Assembly: GCF_049943955.1 (NCBI RefSeq) | Contig: NZ_JBNFTW010000003.1 | Coordinates: 248,001 to 312,000, forward strand | Source of the DNA: Desulfosporosinus sp049943955 | Lineage (GTDB): Bacteria > Bacillota > Desulfitobacteriia > Desulfitobacteriales > Desulfitobacteriaceae | DNA: 64,000 nucleotides | Direction: 5' to 3' | Part shown: one piece after another, positions 1 through 8,320 of the stretch | Position numbering within the stretch: the first letter of the stretch is position 1 | Layout of the letters: each line of letters opens with the position of its first letter | Translations under genes and position numbers: made by a program | Notes under the pieces: generated by a model | What the model was told of the DNA's origin: nothing | The model's database searches: none | The model's input: the letters and a program-made list of their open reading frames with translations, nothing else

Positions 1-1
1 T

Positions 2-589
2 CAATCGAGATCTTCATTATCGACGGTGGCACCAAGCAAGGAAATAAAGGCCGACTTTTCAAATGCAATATTTGTCGGTGATTCAATAACATATGGATTT
101 AAGAAATCTGACAATACTGCGGTAAATCAAGGCCACGTTTATGCCAAAATTGGGGCTCATGTTTATGAAGGGGCTAAACTTTTGGGGGACAATAGCGATA
201 TAATCAGGAGTCGATGTAACGGTTCGGTAGATTACGTTTTCCTTATGTTTGGAGCAAACGATTTTGGCTATGATATGAATTCCTACCAAAAATGGTATAA
301 AGAATTAATTGAATACACAAAAAAGATGTTCCCCGAGGCTAAAATTATTTTACAATCTGTAATGCCTATGAAGAGTACCATTGATCAACCGCAAAGGAAT
401 TTGGAACCACAAAAACTGAATAAGATTGTAAAAGCCGTAGCTGGTGAAGAAAATGTAAAGTATTTAGATGTTTCCAATAGTATTCCTAATGCCACAAATT
501 TACTTCGTTCCGATGGACTGCACTTCAAATCAGAGTTGTATCCTCTCTGGATTTCGGTAATTAGAAATAATGCTAAACAACTATTATAA
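2..589 (+). CDS. SGNH/GDSL-family hydrolase, 5' end outside window
   Basis: Serine esterase or acetyl-hydrolase of the SGNH fold, probably acting on acylated surface polymer. Counting from an in-frame GTG at 26, block I GDSIT is at residues 18-22, the block III motif GAND at 76-79 and the catalytic DGLH at 163-166. The frame is open from base 2 with no stop and reads a Ser-rich stretch, and no SD precedes the GTG. The true start and any signal or anchor segment therefore probably lie to the left, as in the paralogue at 5580. It is one of three SGNH genes within 6.4 kb. The substrate is not visible from the sequence. The family call is firm; the 5' end is missing. Confidence 0.8.
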   Translation, partial: QSRSSLSTVAPSKEIKADFSNAIFVGDSITYGFKKSDNTAVNQGHVYAKIGAHVYEGAKLLGDNSDIIRSRCNGSVDYVFLMFGANDFGYDMNSYQKWYKELIEYTKKMFPEAKIILQSVMPMKSTIDQPQRNLEPQKLNKIVKAVAGEENVKYLDVSNSIPNATNLLRSDGLHFKSELYPLWISVIRNNAKQLL

Positions 590-610
590 TTCTGTGACTC
601 CCAAACAATA

Positions 611-658
611 AGGCCGCTGCATTCGAACGATTTCGTTCGGTTTGGCAACGGCCTCTTT
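611..658 (+). terminator. Rho-independent terminator
   Basis: AGGCCGctGC pairs with GCaACGGCCT around an inner hairpin (CGAACGA/TCGTTCG) and is followed by CTTTT. It closes the SGNH gene ending at 589. On the minus strand the same hairpin is followed by TTATTGTTT, so it may also end the small minus-strand unit at 721-821. Confidence 0.75.
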
Positions 659-720
659 TAAAGGTCAGACTTTGGCATTTGGCACCTCAAAATCCAAAAC
701 TTTTTAGCTTATTTAGGGAC

Positions 721-821
721 TATTTTGCTGCTAAGTTAACGGGTATTTTCTTTTCCACAGAATCTTTTGTTTTAACATATACAGGACAGCCCATAATGTA
801 CATTAATAGTTGTTTTTTCAT
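721..821 (-). CDS. 33-residue cysteine-containing small peptide
   Basis: A short ORF of 33 codons: ATG at 821, stop TAG at 720-722. It begins MKKQLLMYIMGCPVYV and ends in a charged, Lys-rich tail with KIPVNL. AAAGAGGTG lies 7 nt before the ATG. A sigma-A-type promoter, TTGTAA-N17-GATAAT, lies just upstream, and a hairpin lies about 60 nt downstream, so it looks like a complete transcription unit. The layout is a hydrophobic N-terminus, a single Cys at residue 12 and a polar tail. It could be a precursor of a modified or secreted signalling peptide. I do not recognise the family, and no AgrB-like or radical-SAM maturase lies nearby. The gene call rests on the flanking signals. Confidence 0.5.
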
Positions 822-852
822 TTTAAAACACCTCTTTTTTGTTCATGAAATA

Positions 853-881
853 ATTATCACATATAAAAAGGTAATTTACAA
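853..881 (-). promoter_or_regulatory. Sigma-A promoter of the small peptide gene
   Basis: On the minus strand, -35 TTGTAA (876-881) and -10 GATAAT (853-858) are separated by exactly 17 nt. The predicted start lies about 25 nt before the SD of the 33-codon ORF. Confidence 0.5.
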
Positions 882-1096
882 TACCTGGAAAGAAGTTTAT
901 ATTTTAAAACTTTATAGAATGAGTTAAATACTTTATTAAGTTGCATTTTTCACTAACTAACAAATTTAACATTTATAGAAAATTATAAACGTATTTGAAA
1001 TATTACTCTTTTACATAAATATTATGGTTTGAGAAATTATTGAGAAAAGTGGGTTAGTTCGGGAATATCTCAGCAGAATAATTGAAAACTAAGATT
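882..1096. other. AT-rich intergenic stretch
   Basis: Between the peptide promoter and the terminator of the convergent-side SGNH gene the DNA is very AT-rich. I see no ORF with an SD, no hairpin and no repeat here. Confidence 0.5.
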
Positions 1097-1158
1097 AAAA
1101 AATAAATGCCATTGCTTCGTGAAGGTTCTTGTCCTTTGAGCAACGACATTTATTTTTA
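1097..1158 (-). terminator. Rho-independent terminator of the 1183-2085 gene
   Basis: On the minus strand AAAATAAATG pairs with CATTTATTTT, extended by TTGCT/AGCAA, and a T-rich run follows. It begins 25 nt after the stop of the minus-strand SGNH gene. Confidence 0.7.
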
Positions 1159-1182
1159 CGTTTATTTAAATATGGTTATCCG

Positions 1183-2085
1183 CTATAAGGCATTGTTCTG
1201 AAGAAAATTTAACCAAGACGTATAAAAGGATGGTTTATAGTGGATTCCGTCATTGGCATAGTAACTAGGATTAAAATTTACCAAGGATGAAGGATTAATA
1301 AATCCGACATTTTCATTGTTGGCTATCTGGAAGATCGCCGAATTATATTCGTCAACATTATCATTATTTAAAGCTGGATTTCTTTGAGTTGCCTGGTTTT
1401 GTACAGGAAGGATAGATTGTACATATATTTTGGCATTAGGGCATTCGGCTTTGACGGTATTTATTAAATCCGTATAGTGTTGAGCAAATTGAGCCTTTGT
1501 ATAGTTCCCCACGTCATTAACTCCGCACATAATAAAAACTCTTTGGGGATTCTGTTTTGCCGCCGAATCAACCAGCTGCTTAACCTTGTCAGTACCAATT
1601 CCAACTTGGGCATAAACCTTGGAATCATCTAATAGTTTGTAGGCAGATAATCCTTTCGTTATTGAATCACCTAAAAACACATCATTATTAAATGTCTTAT
1701 TGTAATTGCTGTTAGCTGAGGTGGAGTATATGGGCTGGTTCTGAGAATAAATTCGGGCAACTTGATTCCTGTCTTCAAAAGGCTGCGAACCGGTTTCAGG
1801 TTCAACAGGTTCAAGTAGTGTATGGGCAATTAAATTAGTAAGAAGTTGACTCGTGAGAGTATTATTATTGGCACTTAATACATTAGTAAATGAATTATCC
1901 GAATTATCAAGGCTTGAGAAATCGGAGTCGGAAAGACCGGTAGAGTTTTCGGTATGTAAAAGTTCATACTTTAAGAATTCTTCAAAGCAATTTAAAACCG
2001 CAGGTAGTTTGTTTTCGCTGGAAGAATCTTGATTAAGAGTGCTGGATTGGAGTAAGGTCACTAAATCAGGATTAGATATATACAT
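1183..2085 (-). CDS. SGNH/GDSL-family hydrolase with long N-terminal region
   Basis: A 300-residue SGNH esterase. GDSIT is at residues 139-143, GVND at 188-191 and the catalytic DGIH at 279-282. The start at 2085 is chosen over an in-frame upstream start at 2112 because AAAGGAGG lies 10 nt before it. The first 135 residues are Asn/Ser/Thr-rich, have no signal peptide or membrane segment, and are unlike the anchored paralogue at 5580. The catalytic half is close to the other two SGNH proteins in the window. It is transcribed away from the DUF4358-MBOAT operon. It probably removes or transfers acyl groups, but the substrate and location are unknown. Confidence 0.8.
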   Translation of the reverse strand: MYISNPDLVTLLQSSTLNQDSSSENKLPAVLNCFEEFLKYELLHTENSTGLSDSDFSSLDNSDNSFTNVLSANNNTLTSQLLTNLIAHTLLEPVEPETGSQPFEDRNQVARIYSQNQPIYSTSANSNYNKTFNNDVFLGDSITKGLSAYKLLDDSKVYAQVGIGTDKVKQLVDSAAKQNPQRVFIMCGVNDVGNYTKAQFAQHYTDLINTVKAECPNAKIYVQSILPVQNQATQRNPALNNDNVDEYNSAIFQIANNENVGFINPSSLVNFNPSYYANDGIHYKPSFYTSWLNFLQNNAL

Positions 2086-2152
2086 TAAGATATATCCTCC
2101 TTTCCGAAACAAAAAATTAAAGTCTAATGTCTAACGTATAACATCTTCATCT

Positions 2153-2190
2153 TGCCTGATTCTATCGCATAGAATCAGGCAGTTTTTTTT
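2153..2190 (+). terminator. Perfect 13-bp hairpin with T8 tail
   Basis: TGCCTGATTCTAT, a 3-nt loop and its exact reverse complement are followed by G and eight Ts. It points rightward, yet it lies between divergent genes with no plus-strand gene before it. It may stop antisense transcription from the 1183-2085 gene region or shield the operon at 2407. Confidence 0.65.
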
Positions 2191-2254
2191 GCGGTATTTT
2201 GCTATAAATATACTATTACGAGACGCCTAAATCAAGATTGGAATTGGAAAATTC

Positions 2255-2298
2255 ACCGTAATAATAATGTAAACTTACTGTAATAATACTGTAATAAT
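2255..2298 (+). promoter_or_regulatory. 11-bp iterons resembling a Pho box
   Basis: The 11-mer ACTGTAATAAT occurs twice head to tail (2277-2287 and 2288-2298). A near copy, ACCGTAATAAT, sits at 2255-2265 and a degenerate copy at 2266-2276, giving four units in 11-bp phase. They end 7 nt before a TTGACA at 2306-2311. Direct repeats with 11-bp phasing are typical of PhoB/PhoP/OmpR-type response regulators. Which regulator binds is inference. Confidence 0.5.
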
Positions 2299-2406
2299 TT
2301 GCGTCTTGACAAGGTTTTCAGATTAATATAGCCTATACTCATGAGTTTATTCACATATTACCAAGAAAATTGGGTACTTATTTACGAAAACGGGGGATAA
2401 AGGGAA

Positions 2407-2886
2407 ATGGTGAAAAAGTTTGGAATTATTTCTTTAGTGCTGTTAATTACAGTCGTAACCTTAGTTGGATGTGGTTCATCGCCAACGGTAGCGGCTAAAG
2501 ACCCTTCTGCAGCTGATATAGTTCAGAAAATCAAACAAACGGTTGATATTTCTAAAATGAGAGTTGCAGATGCTGCAGAATTAAAGAAGTTATATGGAAT
2601 AAATAGTGATGAACTTTCTGATTTTGCACTTTACACTGCACCTTCTAATATAAAAGCTGATGAATTAGCTATATTTAAAGTTAAAAATTCTAATGATGTG
2701 CAAGGTATTAAAGACCAAATTACGAAACGAATCAATAAGCAAGAAAAGAGCTTCGGCGGATATCTTCCTGATGAGACATATCTTGTTCAGCATAATATCG
2801 TCAAAGCGAAGGGGAATTTTGTTATCTTAATAATCTCCAAGGATGCTGACAAGATTTCCAGTGCAATTGATCAAGTGCTTAATTAA
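2407..2886 (+). CDS. DUF4358-type lipoprotein
   Basis: A 159-residue predicted lipoprotein. A basic N-terminus and hydrophobic stretch lead to the lipobox LVGC, with the lipidated Cys at residue 22, so the mature protein sits on the outer face of the membrane. The rest, starting around ADIVQKIKQTVDISKM, looks like DUF4358, a clostridial domain of unknown function. It is the first gene of a run with the MBOAT, DHHW and SGNH genes (46-nt gap to the next), and DUF4358 proteins often accompany such genes. The iterons at 2255-2298 lie upstream and may control the whole run. The lipoprotein call is firm; no function can be given. Confidence 0.75.
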   Translation: MVKKFGIISLVLLITVVTLVGCGSSPTVAAKDPSAADIVQKIKQTVDISKMRVADAAELKKLYGINSDELSDFALYTAPSNIKADELAIFKVKNSNDVQGIKDQITKRINKQEKSFGGYLPDETYLVQHNIVKAKGNFVILIISKDADKISSAIDQVLN

Positions 2887-2932
2887 TTCACTTAGTGGTT
2901 AATCTAATTGATTTCGTTTAGGAAGTGGCAAT

Positions 2933-4339
2933 TTGGTTTTTAGCAGTCTGCTTTTTATCTTTAAATTCTTGCCCATTACTCTTTTCTTATACTACATTGC
3001 ACCAAAGTCCATCAGAAACATTATTTTAATTCTGGCAAGCTTAATATTTTATGCTTGGGGAGAACCTGTCTATATCGTAATTATGCTCTTTGCAATAGTT
3101 TTTGATTATACTAATGGGCTGATCATTGAAAAATATTCTGCGAATATCGTTGTAAAACGATTGGGCTTAATTGCGTCTTTAACGGTAAATCTTGGCCTGC
3201 TGAGTTTTTTTAAGTACTATGGCTTTTTTGCCAGCAATTTTTCGGCCTTATTTCATCTTAATTTAACGGTTAAAAGTCTTCCTTTACCTTTGGGGATTTC
3301 CTTTTATACATTTCAGTCCATGTCTTATATTATTGATGTTTATTTGGGGAAAGTCCCTGCCCAAAAGAAGATTTTAGCATACGCTACTTTTGTAACTATG
3401 TTTCCTCAACTGGTTGCCGGACCGATCGTACGATACATCGATATATCTAAGCAGATTGACAATAGAAAACAAAACTTAGTTCAATTTTTAGACGGCCTTG
3501 AGCTTTTTATTATTGGACTGGCTAAAAAGGTTTTGCTTGCTAATAATATTGGGATCTTATGGAGCAGCATCAAGGCAGTCCCGCAGGGGGAAATATCTAT
3601 TCTCACAGCATGGATAGGAATTATTTCCTTCACCTTTCAAATTTACTTTGATTTTAGCGGCTATTCTGATATGGCTATTGGTCTTGCCAAGATGCTTGGT
3701 TTTGAATTAAATATAAACTTTAATTACCCTTATATCTCTAGGAATGTCACGGAGTTTTGGCGGAGGTGGCATATATCTCTTGGTACTTGGTTTAGAGAAT
3801 ATTTGTACATACCTCTTGGTGGTAACAGACAAGGCAAATGGAAACAACTGCGGAATTTATTTGTCGTTTGGTTTTTAACAGGCTTTTGGCATGGAGCTAA
3901 CTGGAATTTTATTGTGTGGGGTTTATACTTCGGAGGTTTTGTAGTACTTGAGAAGTTCTTTTTATTAAAATGGCTCAGCAATAAACCTAAGTTTATATGC
4001 CATGTCTATACGCTTTTGGTTGTCATTGTTGGCTGGGTATTTTTTGAGTTTGACAACTTAACGCAAGGGTTAGGGTTTATTAGAACAATGTTTGGAATTG
4101 GAACTAATAAACTGATTGATGGGCATTCATTATACTATCTCTATACTAATAGCATTTTGCTCGTTATACTTGCCCTTTGTTCCACACCCCTTATGCGACA
4201 TTTGCTGACTAAATTTAAGAAGTCTATGAAAGTAACTGGAACTATTGCTATTCCCATTGCCTACATGCTCATTGTCGTATTATGTACTGCCTTTTTAGTT
4301 AATGAAAGCTATAATCCATTTCTATATTTCAGATTCTAA
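2933..4339 (+). CDS. MBOAT family membrane O-acyltransferase (AlgI/DltB-like)
   Basis: A 468-residue polytopic membrane protein of the MBOAT family, which moves acyl (usually acetyl) groups across the membrane onto extracytoplasmic polymers. The family signature RRWHISLGTWFREYLYIPLG is present with His280. The putative catalytic His320 lies in FWHGANW. The start is TTG, with AGGAAGTGG as SD. It lies between the DUF4358 lipoprotein and a DHHW protein, matching the AlgI plus AlgJ/AlgX arrangement of exopolysaccharide acetylation. The polymer acylated here (capsule, teichoic acid or peptidoglycan) cannot be told from sequence. Confidence 0.9.
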   Translation: MVFSSLLFIFKFLPITLFLYYIAPKSIRNIILILASLIFYAWGEPVYIVIMLFAIVFDYTNGLIIEKYSANIVVKRLGLIASLTVNLGLLSFFKYYGFFASNFSALFHLNLTVKSLPLPLGISFYTFQSMSYIIDVYLGKVPAQKKILAYATFVTMFPQLVAGPIVRYIDISKQIDNRKQNLVQFLDGLELFIIGLAKKVLLANNIGILWSSIKAVPQGEISILTAWIGIISFTFQIYFDFSGYSDMAIGLAKMLGFELNINFNYPYISRNVTEFWRRWHISLGTWFREYLYIPLGGNRQGKWKQLRNLFVVWFLTGFWHGANWNFIVWGLYFGGFVVLEKFFLLKWLSNKPKFICHVYTLLVVIVGWVFFEFDNLTQGLGFIRTMFGIGTNKLIDGHSLYYLYTNSILLVILALCSTPLMRHLLTKFKKSMKVTGTIAIPIAYMLIVVLCTAFLVNESYNPFLYFRF

Positions 4340-4411
4340 CTCAACTTTCTCTTGAAGGTTGAGTTAACTATGTGCTGATAGTTATGTAATTTTGGGGAAA
4401 GAAGAATTATT

Positions 4412-5536
4412 TTGAAGAATTATAGTTTATCATATAAATATTTTTTAGGGATTTTAATGGGAATATATATCCTCTTACTTGTATTCTTTAATTTGATATC
4501 ACCGATTAAAACCTTCTCGGAAACAGAGAATAGGGACCTTGAACAGAAGCCGGTCTTTTCCTTGGAAAACCTCTTTCAGGGACGGTTTACTAAAGAGTAT
4601 GAGAAGTACATCGAAGACCAATTCGTATTAAGAGATTTGTGGATCGGAATTAAAACGGACTGTGAAAGGCTATTGCTTAAAAATGAAAGTAATGGCGTAT
4701 TCTTAAGTCAGCATAACTACTTAATCCAATCGTACATTAAACCTAGCACTCAAAGTTTTAAGGCTAAACTAGACACCATTAATCAGATTGCAGCTCAAGC
4801 TCCCTTGGCAAACAAATATTTAATGATGGTTCCGACGACAGCAGAGATATTAAAGGATGATCTTCCAGCTTATGCACCAACGGACAGCGAAGCAGCTGCT
4901 CTTAATCAGACGAAGCAGTTACTTGACAAAAGTATAAAATTTGTTGATGTATCCGATACCTTGAATTCGAAAAAGAATGATTACATTTTCTACCGAACAG
5001 ATCATCATTGGACGTCGAAGGGTGCTTATTATGCTTATCAAGAGCTTTCAAAGTATATGGGCTTTAAAGCCTATGATGAAAGCTATTATACTATTAAGGA
5101 TGTCACTGATAATTTTTTGGGTTCATTGTCATCGAAAAGTGGTTATCAATTTCTAAAACCAGATAGTATTGAACTATACGTACCAAAAGATGAAAAAAGT
5201 TATACAGTGGATTATGTTGATTTAAATAAAGTTACTGATACGATCTATGATCTGAAAAGTCTTCAGACAAAAGATAAGTACAACGTGTTTTTTGGCGGAA
5301 ATTACGGTCTGGTTAAAATAACGACCAGTGTTCCCGGCGGGAAAAAGCTTTTAATAGTTAAAGATTCCTTTGCTAACAGCTTAATCCCTTTTCTCATGAG
5401 TCATTATAGTGAAATCTATGTTGTCGATCCAAGGTATTATGAGGATGACATAAGTAAATTAGTTTCAACGAATAAGATCAATGATCTGCTCATTTTATAT
5501 AATGTCAATACGTTTTATAATGACTCATCCAATTAA
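4412..5536 (+). CDS. DHHW-family protein (AlgX/AlgJ-like SGNH acetyltransferase partner)
   Basis: A 374-residue protein with one N-terminal membrane segment (about residues 12-30) and an extracytoplasmic domain. The family motif DHHW is at residues 197-200 within TDHHWTSKGAYYAY. A later KDSFANSL segment supplies the Ser region typical of the fold. The start is TTG after GGGGAAAG. In alginate-type systems such proteins take acetyl groups from the MBOAT partner and place them on the polymer. The adjacent MBOAT gene (72-nt gap) supports that role here, and the next gene is an SGNH hydrolase. Confidence 0.85.
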   Translation: MKNYSLSYKYFLGILMGIYILLLVFFNLISPIKTFSETENRDLEQKPVFSLENLFQGRFTKEYEKYIEDQFVLRDLWIGIKTDCERLLLKNESNGVFLSQHNYLIQSYIKPSTQSFKAKLDTINQIAAQAPLANKYLMMVPTTAEILKDDLPAYAPTDSEAAALNQTKQLLDKSIKFVDVSDTLNSKKNDYIFYRTDHHWTSKGAYYAYQELSKYMGFKAYDESYYTIKDVTDNFLGSLSSKSGYQFLKPDSIELYVPKDEKSYTVDYVDLNKVTDTIYDLKSLQTKDKYNVFFGGNYGLVKITTSVPGGKKLLIVKDSFANSLIPFLMSHYSEIYVVDPRYYEDDISKLVSTNKINDLLILYNVNTFYNDSSN

Positions 5537-5579
5537 TTTGATGATTTTAAGATAACTATGGGCACGGGGGTAGAAGCTT

Positions 5580-6398
5580 ATGGATATTAGTAAATTAAAA
5601 CGCTGGCCAATAATACTGGGCGTGATAATTTTTGTTGCAGCCGTCACAGGTGTTTCAATTTTCGTTTTTGCCGGTTCTAATAAAGTTCAGGCTTCTGGCT
5701 CTCTACAGAGTCCTGCAACTGGAAACAATCCAATCGCCGATTCCTCCAACAAAGAATCGACGGCTCCAGCAAATACCTCTCAAAAGGATTCCCCTAATAC
5801 TGCTGATGCGCAAGAAACAAAATCACAACCCGTAACTTCTGCCAATGAACCTGCGACTCAACAGGCATTGAATTTTAAAGAATTCTTTAAGGATGATGCT
5901 TTCCTTGGTGATTCTATAACGGAAGGTTTATCATTTTATGATTATTTAGATGACAGCAGAGTTATTGCTGAAATGGGTCTTAGTATTACTAAAGGTATTG
6001 ATGAGTCTGACAAAGTCATCGCTCTCAAACCTAAGCGTGTCTTCATACTTATCGGTTTAAATGAAGCTGATGACAGAACTTCAAGCAAAGTCCTTGTAGA
6101 CGACTATACGAAATTAGTAGAAAAGTTAAAAGCCAATCTGCCAAATTCCCAAATATATGTCACTTCCATGCTTCCTGTTTTGGAGAACGTTGTTAAAAAC
6201 CCTCACCTTAACAATGCTCATATTAAAGAATGTAATAATGGACTCATTGCGATGACAAATAAAGAAAACGTAAATTATGTTAATTTAAGTTCGATTTTGA
6301 ATGACAGCAATAAAAACTTATATGAAGATGATGGTATTCATTTTAAATCGGATTTTTATCGTATGTGGCTAACCTATCTGGAGAACCTTCTTAAATAG
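5580..6398 (+). CDS. Membrane-anchored SGNH/GDSL-family hydrolase
   Basis: A 272-residue protein with an N-terminal membrane anchor (about residues 10-31) and a Ser/Thr/Asn/Pro-rich linker to about residue 95. The extracytoplasmic SGNH domain has GDSIT at 110-114 and catalytic DGIH at 251-254. Block III reads GLNE (159-162) instead of the usual G-x-N-D, so the Asn is kept but the Asp is Glu. It is last in the DUF4358-MBOAT-DHHW-SGNH run, 43 nt after the DHHW gene, and closes before a hairpin terminator. It likely deacylates or transacylates the polymer modified by its neighbours. Confidence 0.85.
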   Translation: MDISKLKRWPIILGVIIFVAAVTGVSIFVFAGSNKVQASGSLQSPATGNNPIADSSNKESTAPANTSQKDSPNTADAQETKSQPVTSANEPATQQALNFKEFFKDDAFLGDSITEGLSFYDYLDDSRVIAEMGLSITKGIDESDKVIALKPKRVFILIGLNEADDRTSSKVLVDDYTKLVEKLKANLPNSQIYVTSMLPVLENVVKNPHLNNAHIKECNNGLIAMTNKENVNYVNLSSILNDSNKNLYEDDGIHFKSDFYRMWLTYLENLLK

Positions 6399-6431
6399 CT
6401 CTTATTTTATTCACTCGACTCTTTACCTAAG

Positions 6432-6478
6432 AACCAGCGCGCCATGTCCAATCTAAATGAAGGCATGGCGCGTTGGTT
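6432..6478 (+). terminator. Terminator-like hairpin after the surface-acylation operon
   Basis: AACCAGCGCGCCATG pairs with CATGGCGCGTTGGTT around an approximately 17-nt loop, then TTTAATT. The stem is strong and the T run short. Confidence 0.6.
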
Positions 6479-6606
6479 TAATTGCATTTTATGAGTGTTT
6501 AATTATTAATCTTCTGGAATAATTTTGCTTTGAGTTTTAAATAAATTTTCTTTAGGATAAGGTTAAACGCTTGTCAAAGCGAAACTTCATAAAGGGAGGC
6601 TTGGAA

Positions 6607-8307
6607 ATGTATTCAAGTCTTTTTAAGCAGCTTGCCTTAAACACAGGTTTTATAATAACTATTGCCTATTTATTAAGCCTAACTTCCTTATTCAAAAAGA
6701 CAATACAAGGAATGATTAATACGAAAGAAAAAGCCATTCTCATCTTACTATTTGGAAGTGTAGGGATTGTTGGGACGTATATTGGTCTGCCCACAAAAGG
6801 AGCTTTAGCAAATTCTCGAATCGTGGGAGTTGTCGCCGGAGGACTTTTAGGCGGTCCGATTGTAGGTTTGGCTTCAGGGATTATTGCCGGGGGGCATCGA
6901 ATTCTCTTAGGGGGATCAACAGCCTTGAGCTGTGGAATCGCGACAGTACTCAATGGTTTTTTAGCCGGGGTACTAAGTAAACATGCTTCCAACAAAATGT
7001 TAACTTGGAAGCAAACAGTCCTAATTGGTATCGGTTCTGAAATTCTGGAGATGGCGATGATTTTGTTGGCTCAACCCACCTCTGCAGGTTGGGATGTCGT
7101 CAAAACTATGGGCCCTCCCATGATTGTGATGAATGGAATAGGAATTGCTATTTTTTATGGAATTGGGCAAAAGTCTATTCTTGAAGAGGAACGAATTGGT
7201 GCTCTGCAGGCACAAAAAGCATTATATATCGCGAACTTGACTCTCCCTATCTTACGGCTCGGACTCAATGAAGAAACGGCCAGGAAAGTCTGTGATATTA
7301 TTATTGAACGCTCCGATTTTACTGCTGTATCGATTACCGGAGATCATAATGTATTGGCCCATGTGGGCAAAGCGGCGGAGCACCAAACAGATGCCCTGGG
7401 TTTTATGGCTAAAGAGACGATGGAGAGTATACGAACGGGTGAAATAAAATTGGCTGTGAGTGGGGAAGAAAGCGGATCTTTTGAGAATACTGGCCTTCAG
7501 GGTTCGGCTTTAATTGTTCCTTTAAAGTTCAAGAACACTGTTGTAGGTACGCTCAAAATATACAGGCAAGGAAAAGGAAGTCTGACGAAAGTTGATTGGG
7601 AATTTGCCGAGGGGCTTGGGCAGTTATTTTCGACACAATTGGAACTGTCAGCTTTAGAAACAAAGGACCGCTTGGTTAGCAAAGCCGAACTGAAGGCCCT
7701 CCAAGCCCAGATTAATCCTCACTTTCTGTTCAATGCTATCAATACCATTGTGTCTTTCTGCAGAACAAACCCTGGTAAAGCTAGAGATTTATTATTACAG
7801 TTAGGTGACTTTTTTAGAATAAATTTGCAGAGCGGCGATCGTTTTGTCTCCTTGCGGGAGGAATGTGATCATATTCGTGCTTACTTAGCAATTGAGCAAG
7901 CGCGATTTTCCGATCGCTTAAATGTCCAAGAGCAGATAGCGGAGGAAACTTTAAATTGGCAAATTCCAGGATTAACACTTCAGCCATTAATTGAAAATGC
8001 CATTAAACATGGGATTTATCCTTTAAATTCAGGCGGACAGGTGATTATTTCGGCTGTTGAGGAGGAAGGCTATCTTGTGATAAAAATCACTGATAATGGA
8101 GTAGGTATACCCGAAGAGACCTTAACATTATTGCAATCAGGAATAACCGTTCAAAGTAAAGGGTTAGGCATTGGCCTTAAAAATATTGAACAGAGATTGA
8201 AATATGCCTACCATGGGCAGGCAAAATTCACGATTAACAGTGATCTTGGCAGAGGGACTGTGGTGACTTTGAAAATTCCTGAAGTATCCCATTTGGAAAT
8301 CGCCTAA
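6607..8307 (+). CDS. LytS-type sensor histidine kinase
   Basis: A 566-residue two-component sensor. The N-terminal 5TMR-LYT membrane domain covers about residues 1-190. A GAF-like domain follows at about 200-345. The His-kinase domain has phospho-acceptor His372 in INPHFLFNAINTI, and the HATPase has LQPLIENAIKHG and GVGIPEE. The start at 6607 is preferred over one 36 nt upstream because AAAGGGAGG lies 7 nt before it. The LytTR response regulator follows 13 nt later, so the two are one operon. The LytST family in Firmicutes includes systems sensing extracellular pyruvate or acetate. The neighbouring lactate permease suggests a carboxylate signal; this is inference. Confidence 0.9.
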   Translation: MYSSLFKQLALNTGFIITIAYLLSLTSLFKKTIQGMINTKEKAILILLFGSVGIVGTYIGLPTKGALANSRIVGVVAGGLLGGPIVGLASGIIAGGHRILLGGSTALSCGIATVLNGFLAGVLSKHASNKMLTWKQTVLIGIGSEILEMAMILLAQPTSAGWDVVKTMGPPMIVMNGIGIAIFYGIGQKSILEEERIGALQAQKALYIANLTLPILRLGLNEETARKVCDIIIERSDFTAVSITGDHNVLAHVGKAAEHQTDALGFMAKETMESIRTGEIKLAVSGEESGSFENTGLQGSALIVPLKFKNTVVGTLKIYRQGKGSLTKVDWEFAEGLGQLFSTQLELSALETKDRLVSKAELKALQAQINPHFLFNAINTIVSFCRTNPGKARDLLLQLGDFFRINLQSGDRFVSLREECDHIRAYLAIEQARFSDRLNVQEQIAEETLNWQIPGLTLQPLIENAIKHGIYPLNSGGQVIISAVEEEGYLVIKITDNGVGIPEETLTLLQSGITVQSKGLGIGLKNIEQRLKYAYHGQAKFTINSDLGRGTVVTLKIPEVSHLEIA

Positions 8308-8320
8308 GGAGTAGAATGCA

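Noticed and set aside
721..821. AgrD-type autoinducer precursor
   Set aside because: The Cys position and tail are suggestive, but there is no AgrB or AgrC nearby and the acidic C-terminal recognition part of AgrD is not clear, so I leave it unassigned.
679..927. 82-codon plus-strand ORF
   Set aside because: No SD, odd composition, and it lies over the better-supported minus-strand peptide unit and its promoter.
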